DNA of 64,000 nucleotides from Kordia sp050633145 (GTDB taxonomy: Bacteria; Bacteroidota; Bacteroidia; Flavobacteriales; Flavobacteriaceae): the NCBI RefSeq assembly GCF_050633145.1, contig NZ_JBOEFY010000002.1, forward strand, positions 62,001 through 126,000, in the 5' to 3' direction. How positions within the stretch are numbered: position 1 is the stretch's first letter; every line of letters begins with the position of its first letter. Of this stretch, positions 60,755 to 64,000 are shown piece after piece. The notes below the pieces were generated by a model, which was not told where the DNA came from, searched no databases, and worked only from the letters and a program-made list of their open reading frames with translations. The translations under genes and the position numbers were made by a program.

Positions 60755-61324
60755 ATGGAAATATCTATTGCGCTCATTGTAATTGTTGTGATCGTTTTAA
60801 TTGCAGTTGCTGCTACTTATAACAGTTTAATCGGTAGAAGAAATCAAGTTCAGAATGCAGAAAGTTCTATTGATGTCATGCTCAAAAAACGGTATGATCT
60901 CATTCCAAATTTGGTAGAAACGGTAAAACAATACATGAATCATGAGAAAGATTTATTAGAAAACATCACCGCGCTCAGATCAAAATTAGTCACATCTTCA
61001 TTAGATAAACCCAAAAGAATTGCCTTAGAAAATGAATTATCACAAGGCTTGCAACAATTGAATATTAGTGTTGAGAATTATCCCGATTTAAAGGCAAACG
61101 AAAACTTTTTAAATCTTCAGTATAACTTAAACGAAATTGAAAGTCAACTCTCGGCATCCAGAAGAGCGTACAATGCTTCTGTATTGGATTATAATAACGG
61201 ATTGGATAAATTCCCTTCAAATATCATTGCCAATGCTTTCAATTTTAGAAGAGAAGAGTTTTTTGATGTATATCCTGAAGAAAGAAGCAATCCAAACGTG
61301 AAAAACTTATTTGATAGCGAATGA
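60755..61324 (+). CDS. LemA-family protein
   Basis: 189 residues. One N-terminal membrane helix (about 4-24, IALIVIVVIVLIAVAATYN) is followed by a helical domain with the LemA features RRNQVQNAESSIDVMLKKRYDLIPNLVETVK, LNEIESQLSASRRAYNASVLDYN and NAFNFRREEFFDV. LemA proteins are widespread envelope helical-bundle proteins of unclear function. Its last codons overlap the DUF3137 gene by 4 nt (ATGA), so the two are translationally coupled. Confidence 0.93.
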   Translation: MEISIALIVIVVIVLIAVAATYNSLIGRRNQVQNAESSIDVMLKKRYDLIPNLVETVKQYMNHEKDLLENITALRSKLVTSSLDKPKRIALENELSQGLQQLNISVENYPDLKANENFLNLQYNLNEIESQLSASRRAYNASVLDYNNGLDKFPSNIIANAFNFRREEFFDVYPEERSNPNVKNLFDSE

Positions 61325-62259
61325 TTTCTGAAGAAGTTAAAAATAAATATGAAGGCATCCTTGCCATTTTTAAAGCTACCAAAAAAGATATTTTCGCGAG
61401 GTCTAAAAAAAACTGGAAAAACGCATTTTACGCATATCTTGGTCTTGTCGTATTAGCATTGTTATTATTTTCTTTTGGTGTTATTAAACTAAAAGGTTCT
61501 GCCATACTCATACTATTTATTGTGCCTGCCATTGTTTTTATAATTCCTGCAATTATTTCTTCTACGCTCAAAGGGAAATGGGTTCAAAAATATAAAGATG
61601 AAGTACTGAAACCTATTGTAGAAGCTCAGTTTCCAGGGATTATATATGAAGACAGACAGCATATTTCTGAAAGAATGTTCAATGCAAGTAATATTTTCTC
61701 AAATCCTGATCGGTTTAAAGGTGAAGACTTATTCAGCGGAAAACTAGAAGCTACTGCCTTTACTTTTTCTGAAGTTCATGCCGAAGAAAAACACGAAAGT
61801 AAAGACAAAGATGGAAATACAACTACTTCATATAGCACTATTTTTAAAGGCCTTTTTTTAATTGCCGATTTCAACAAGGAAATTCAAAACGAAACCTATG
61901 TGTATTCTTCTGGCGGAAAATGGTTTTCACGATTCAAACGTGTACGACTCGAAGATCCAGTCTTTGAAGATCGATTCAATGTATACAGTGACGATCAAGT
62001 GGAAGCAAGATATGTTCTCACTCCTAAGATTATGAACAGAATTGTAGAACTCGAAGATCGATTTGGCGCAAACTTATATCTATCCTTTAGAGGATACAAT
62101 GTATATATTGCTATCAGCGAATCGTACGATATGTTTGAAGCTAGTATTCATGATGAGGTAAACTTCAATCAAATTGAACGCTTTCTTGCAGAAGTCAATA
62201 GCATTTTAGCCATCATCAATGATTTGGATTTGAATCTGCGAATTTGGACGAAACGATGA
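61321..62259 (+). CDS. DUF3137 membrane protein
   Basis: 312 residues. Two membrane helices near residues 35-55 and 60-80 (AFYAYLGLVVLALLLFSFG, then AILILFIVPAIVFIIPAI) precede a large beta/alpha domain with FTFSEVHAEEKHES, FKGLFLIADFNK and YNVYIAISESYDMFEAS, which match the DUF3137 family. It is a regular LemA partner in many bacteria; function unknown. It starts within the lemA-type stop codon. Confidence 0.9.
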   Translation: MISEEVKNKYEGILAIFKATKKDIFARSKKNWKNAFYAYLGLVVLALLLFSFGVIKLKGSAILILFIVPAIVFIIPAIISSTLKGKWVQKYKDEVLKPIVEAQFPGIIYEDRQHISERMFNASNIFSNPDRFKGEDLFSGKLEATAFTFSEVHAEEKHESKDKDGNTTTSYSTIFKGLFLIADFNKEIQNETYVYSSGGKWFSRFKRVRLEDPVFEDRFNVYSDDQVEARYVLTPKIMNRIVELEDRFGANLYLSFRGYNVYIAISESYDMFEASIHDEVNFNQIERFLAEVNSILAIINDLDLNLRIWTKR

Positions 62260-62278
62260 TTTAATCAAAGAAAAATCA

Positions 62279-62310
62279 TTGAATTACATCTTCAAAATTG
62301 TTTATTTTTG
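62279..62310 (+). promoter_or_regulatory. Promoter of the toxin-antitoxin pair
   Basis: TTG (62279-62281), a 21-nt spacer and TATTTTTG (62303-62310), an exact TAnnTTTG match, 42 bp before the antitoxin ATG. Confidence 0.6.
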
Positions 62311-62351
62311 GTAGAAAGAATAAAAATTACGAATTTTAATAAAAAAATAAG

Positions 62352-62585
62352 ATGGCTACGCTGAATGAAATTAAAAACAAGTTAATTGATCAAATTCTTA
62401 TTACAAAGAATGAAAAATTACTGTCTGCCATAGAAAATATATTTAGTGCTACTGCTACAGAAGAAAAACTAGTGTTGGATTCGTATCAAGTTGAAATGTT
62501 ACTGATGAGTGAAAAAGATATCAAAGAAGGCAGACTAATTTCTGAATCCGATTTAGAAGAAGAAGATTCTGAATGGATGAATTAA
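62352..62585 (+). CDS. Antitoxin of a type II toxin-antitoxin pair
   Basis: 77 residues, acidic at its end (SESDLEEEDSEWMN). It starts MATLNEIKNKLIDQILITKN and has the length and charge of antitoxins from addiction modules with ParE/RelE-like toxins. There is no clear ribbon-helix-helix motif, so the DNA-binding type is uncertain. It overlaps the toxin gene by 13 nt, as expected for a coupled pair with antitoxin first. Confidence 0.75.
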   Translation: MATLNEIKNKLIDQILITKNEKLLSAIENIFSATATEEKLVLDSYQVEMLLMSEKDIKEGRLISESDLEEEDSEWMN

Positions 62586-62884
62586 AAATATTTTGGACAC
62601 TTTCCGCAAAAATGCAAAGGAATCACATTTTTGAATACTGGAATGAAAGGAATCAAAACAAATCATATTCAAGAAAACTAAATCTTTCAATAAGAGAACG
62701 CACCAAGCTTCTTAAAACTCAACCAAAAATTGGCAAAAAGACTCATTTTAAAAATACGAGAGTTATTTCGCTAAAACATTACTCCATCATCTATAAAATA
62801 GAACAGTCTCAAATTATTATTCTAGCTTTTTGGGATAATCGACAAGACTCAAAAAAATTATTTGATTTCTTAAAGAAAATCTAA
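62573..62884 (+). CDS. RelE/ParE-like toxin
   Basis: 103 residues, basic. The start (ELKIFWTLSAKMQRNHIFEYW) and the closing strand HYSIIYKIEQSQIIILAFWDNRQDSKKL match the RelE/ParE fold; the Trp/Arg-rich C-terminus is typical of ParE-like members. It should inhibit translation or gyrase, but the catalytic residues that would decide this are not clear. It ends 4 bp from the converging TPR gene. Confidence 0.82.
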   Translation: MDELKIFWTLSAKMQRNHIFEYWNERNQNKSYSRKLNLSIRERTKLLKTQPKIGKKTHFKNTRVISLKHYSIIYKIEQSQIIILAFWDNRQDSKKLFDFLKKI

Positions 62885-62888
62885 AAAA

Positions 62889-63842
62889 TTACATCTCCAA
62901 AACCTTCGCTTTATGCTCCGTAAAAGGATCTAATTTATCTTTCGCTAAGGCTTTATTAATCCATTCCAGTGCTTTTTGTTTGTCGCCTCTATGCTTAAAA
63001 ATTTGTGACAAACGGTAATATGCCCAAGACACAGGAACACCATCTTTAGACGTATAATTTGTAATGTATAAATACAAACACTTCTCCCCTTTTTCGAGTT
63101 GAAGATTATAATCGGCAGCAACTTTTCCAATTTGATAATGCATGGCATTTCGTTGGTGTTTTTTATGCGATTTTTCAATGTTTGCAATTGCTTTTAAAGG
63201 CTGATCGTTCTTTTCATATAAGTTGGTTAACTTATCATAACAAGTCATAGAACCACCAACTTTAATTGCCTTTTTATAATATTCTTCTGCCTTTTTTGGT
63301 TCGTCATCGTATTCGTAAATATATCCTTTTGCCAAATACCCGTCTACTTTAGAAAGGTTTTCCAATTCATTGGCGTATTTCATTGACTTCTTATAGCTTC
63401 CACCAACAATTCCAGGCAACTGCATATACAATTCTACCATTGCCCAACGAACATCAATATGTGTCGGATCGAGTTCAGCAGCACGCTTAAAAGCTCTTTT
63501 TACATCGCCAATTATACCCAAAGCTCTAAACTTATTTACTTCCAAAGCTTTCATTCCTTTTGCACCACCATATTTATAATGATAATTCGCATTATAATCG
63601 TCCATCTCAACCAACGTCTCATAGTTTTCAATGGCTTCATCCCATTTCTTCTGATATCCGTACGAATCGCCCAAAAGTTCAAGCAATTGACGATCATTTG
63701 GTGATTTTGCAACAGCATCTTTTAAAATAGTTTCGGCTTGACTGTATTGTTTGCTCTCTAATAATTGTGCTGCTCTTTCTGCTGTTGTTTGACTCATTAA
63801 CAACATCGGAATACATAAAAGGACTAAAAAATAATGCTTCAT
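62889..63842 (-). CDS. Secreted TPR-repeat protein
   Basis: 317 residues with a signal peptide (about 1-18, ending LMSQT). At least five TPR-like repeats follow, the clearest being AERAAQLLESKQYSQAETILKDA, LLELLGDSYGYQKKWDEAIENYETL, GYIYEYDDEPKKAEEYYKKAI, YDKLTNLYEKNDQPLKAIANIEK and YYRLSQIFKHRGDKQKALEWINKAL. TPRs mediate protein contacts; the partner is unknown and the location periplasmic. A promoter-like pair lies upstream at 63881-63915. Confidence 0.85.
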   Translation of the reverse strand: MKHYFLVLLCIPMLLMSQTTAERAAQLLESKQYSQAETILKDAVAKSPNDRQLLELLGDSYGYQKKWDEAIENYETLVEMDDYNANYHYKYGGAKGMKALEVNKFRALGIIGDVKRAFKRAAELDPTHIDVRWAMVELYMQLPGIVGGSYKKSMKYANELENLSKVDGYLAKGYIYEYDDEPKKAEEYYKKAIKVGGSMTCYDKLTNLYEKNDQPLKAIANIEKSHKKHQRNAMHYQIGKVAADYNLQLEKGEKCLYLYITNYTSKDGVPVSWAYYRLSQIFKHRGDKQKALEWINKALAKDKLDPFTEHKAKVLEM

Positions 63843-63880
63843 TTGTGTGTAATTTTAATAACTAGTATCAGTTATTGTTT

Positions 63881-63915
63881 CAAAGATACTATTTCATCTG
63901 CATTTGTTAAACAAA
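63881..63915 (-). promoter_or_regulatory. Possible promoter of the TPR gene
   Basis: On the minus strand TTTG (63915-63912), a 23-nt spacer and TATCTTTG (63888-63881), an exact TAnnTTTG match. The spacer is at the long end of the usual range. Confidence 0.45.
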
Positions 63916-64000
63916 ATATATAAAGCTTTGTTCATCAATTTCGCTTCTTACTTACTATATTAAAAAAAATAAATAGTATTAACTTTTACTTTTTGGAATA

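Noticed and set aside
1..64000. CRISPR array, tRNA, rRNA, intact insertion sequence or prophage
   Set aside because: No regularly spaced repeats, tRNA or rRNA sequence, transposase, integrase or phage structural genes were recognised on either strand.

Overview
The window is AT-rich chromosomal DNA from a member of the Bacteroidota, most likely a marine Flavobacteriaceae (a Kordia-like genus is possible, but no marker here proves it). The evidence is two SusC/SusD pairs with flavobacterial signal peptides and CarboxypepD_reg-like N-termini, a type IX secretion (T9SS) sorting domain, Bacteroidota promoters (TTTG, about 19-21 nt, TAnnTTTG), A-rich start sites without Shine-Dalgarno sequences, and a ribosomal gene order in which fusA is followed by rpsJ with no tuf.

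Layout. 1-4214 (minus): eno, a small lipoprotein gene, carA and an FkbM-type methyltransferase. 4384-21441 (minus): the complete str-S10-spc-alpha ribosomal cluster, from rpsL down to rplQ, including fusA, secY, infA, rpmJ and rpoA. Intrinsic terminators sit after rplQ and, notably, between rpsJ and rplC. 21625-23310 (plus): an Omp85-type outer-membrane protein. 23424-37674 (plus): two nutrient-uptake operons of SusC-SusD-surface lipoprotein(s), separated by a secreted arylsulfotransferase-like protein with a T9SS tail. Each transcription unit ends in a strong hairpin terminator, and both susC genes start from nearly the same promoter-leader block. 37748-51194: housekeeping and envelope genes on both strands (rlmB, rhomboid protease, rarA, a DUF5723 barrel, a YjjG-type phosphatase, a deacetylase-like protein, radC, a PaiB-like protein, two paralogous lipoproteins, mpl). 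51435-64000: mostly plus-strand accessory genes, including a secreted clan-A glycosidase, a TerB/J-domain protein, a Nudix hydrolase, a penicillin-binding-protein-like serine hydrolase, a secreted propeller protein with a cyclase, zinc-ribbon proteins, LemA with a DUF3137 protein, a type II toxin-antitoxin pair, and a TPR protein at the right edge.

How the genes work together. The left third is core translation, secretion and central metabolism. The middle is cell-surface glycan or peptide capture (SusCD plus lipoproteins) with one T9SS-exported enzyme. No glycoside hydrolase lies inside the two operons, so the substrate cannot be read from them. The most unusual structures are recombination scars. 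A tandem duplication at about 48.1-49.9 kb left relics of both flanking genes (the paiB-like gene and mpl) between the two lipoprotein copies. An in-frame relic of the 3' end of the glycosidase gene lies about 1 kb downstream of the intact gene. I found no CRISPR array, rRNA, tRNA, intact insertion sequence or prophage. I did not identify a convincing wholly new system. The best leads are the duplication scars, the shared susC control block, apparently leaderless rlmB and rarA, and the leader hairpins of the str operon and the Nudix gene.
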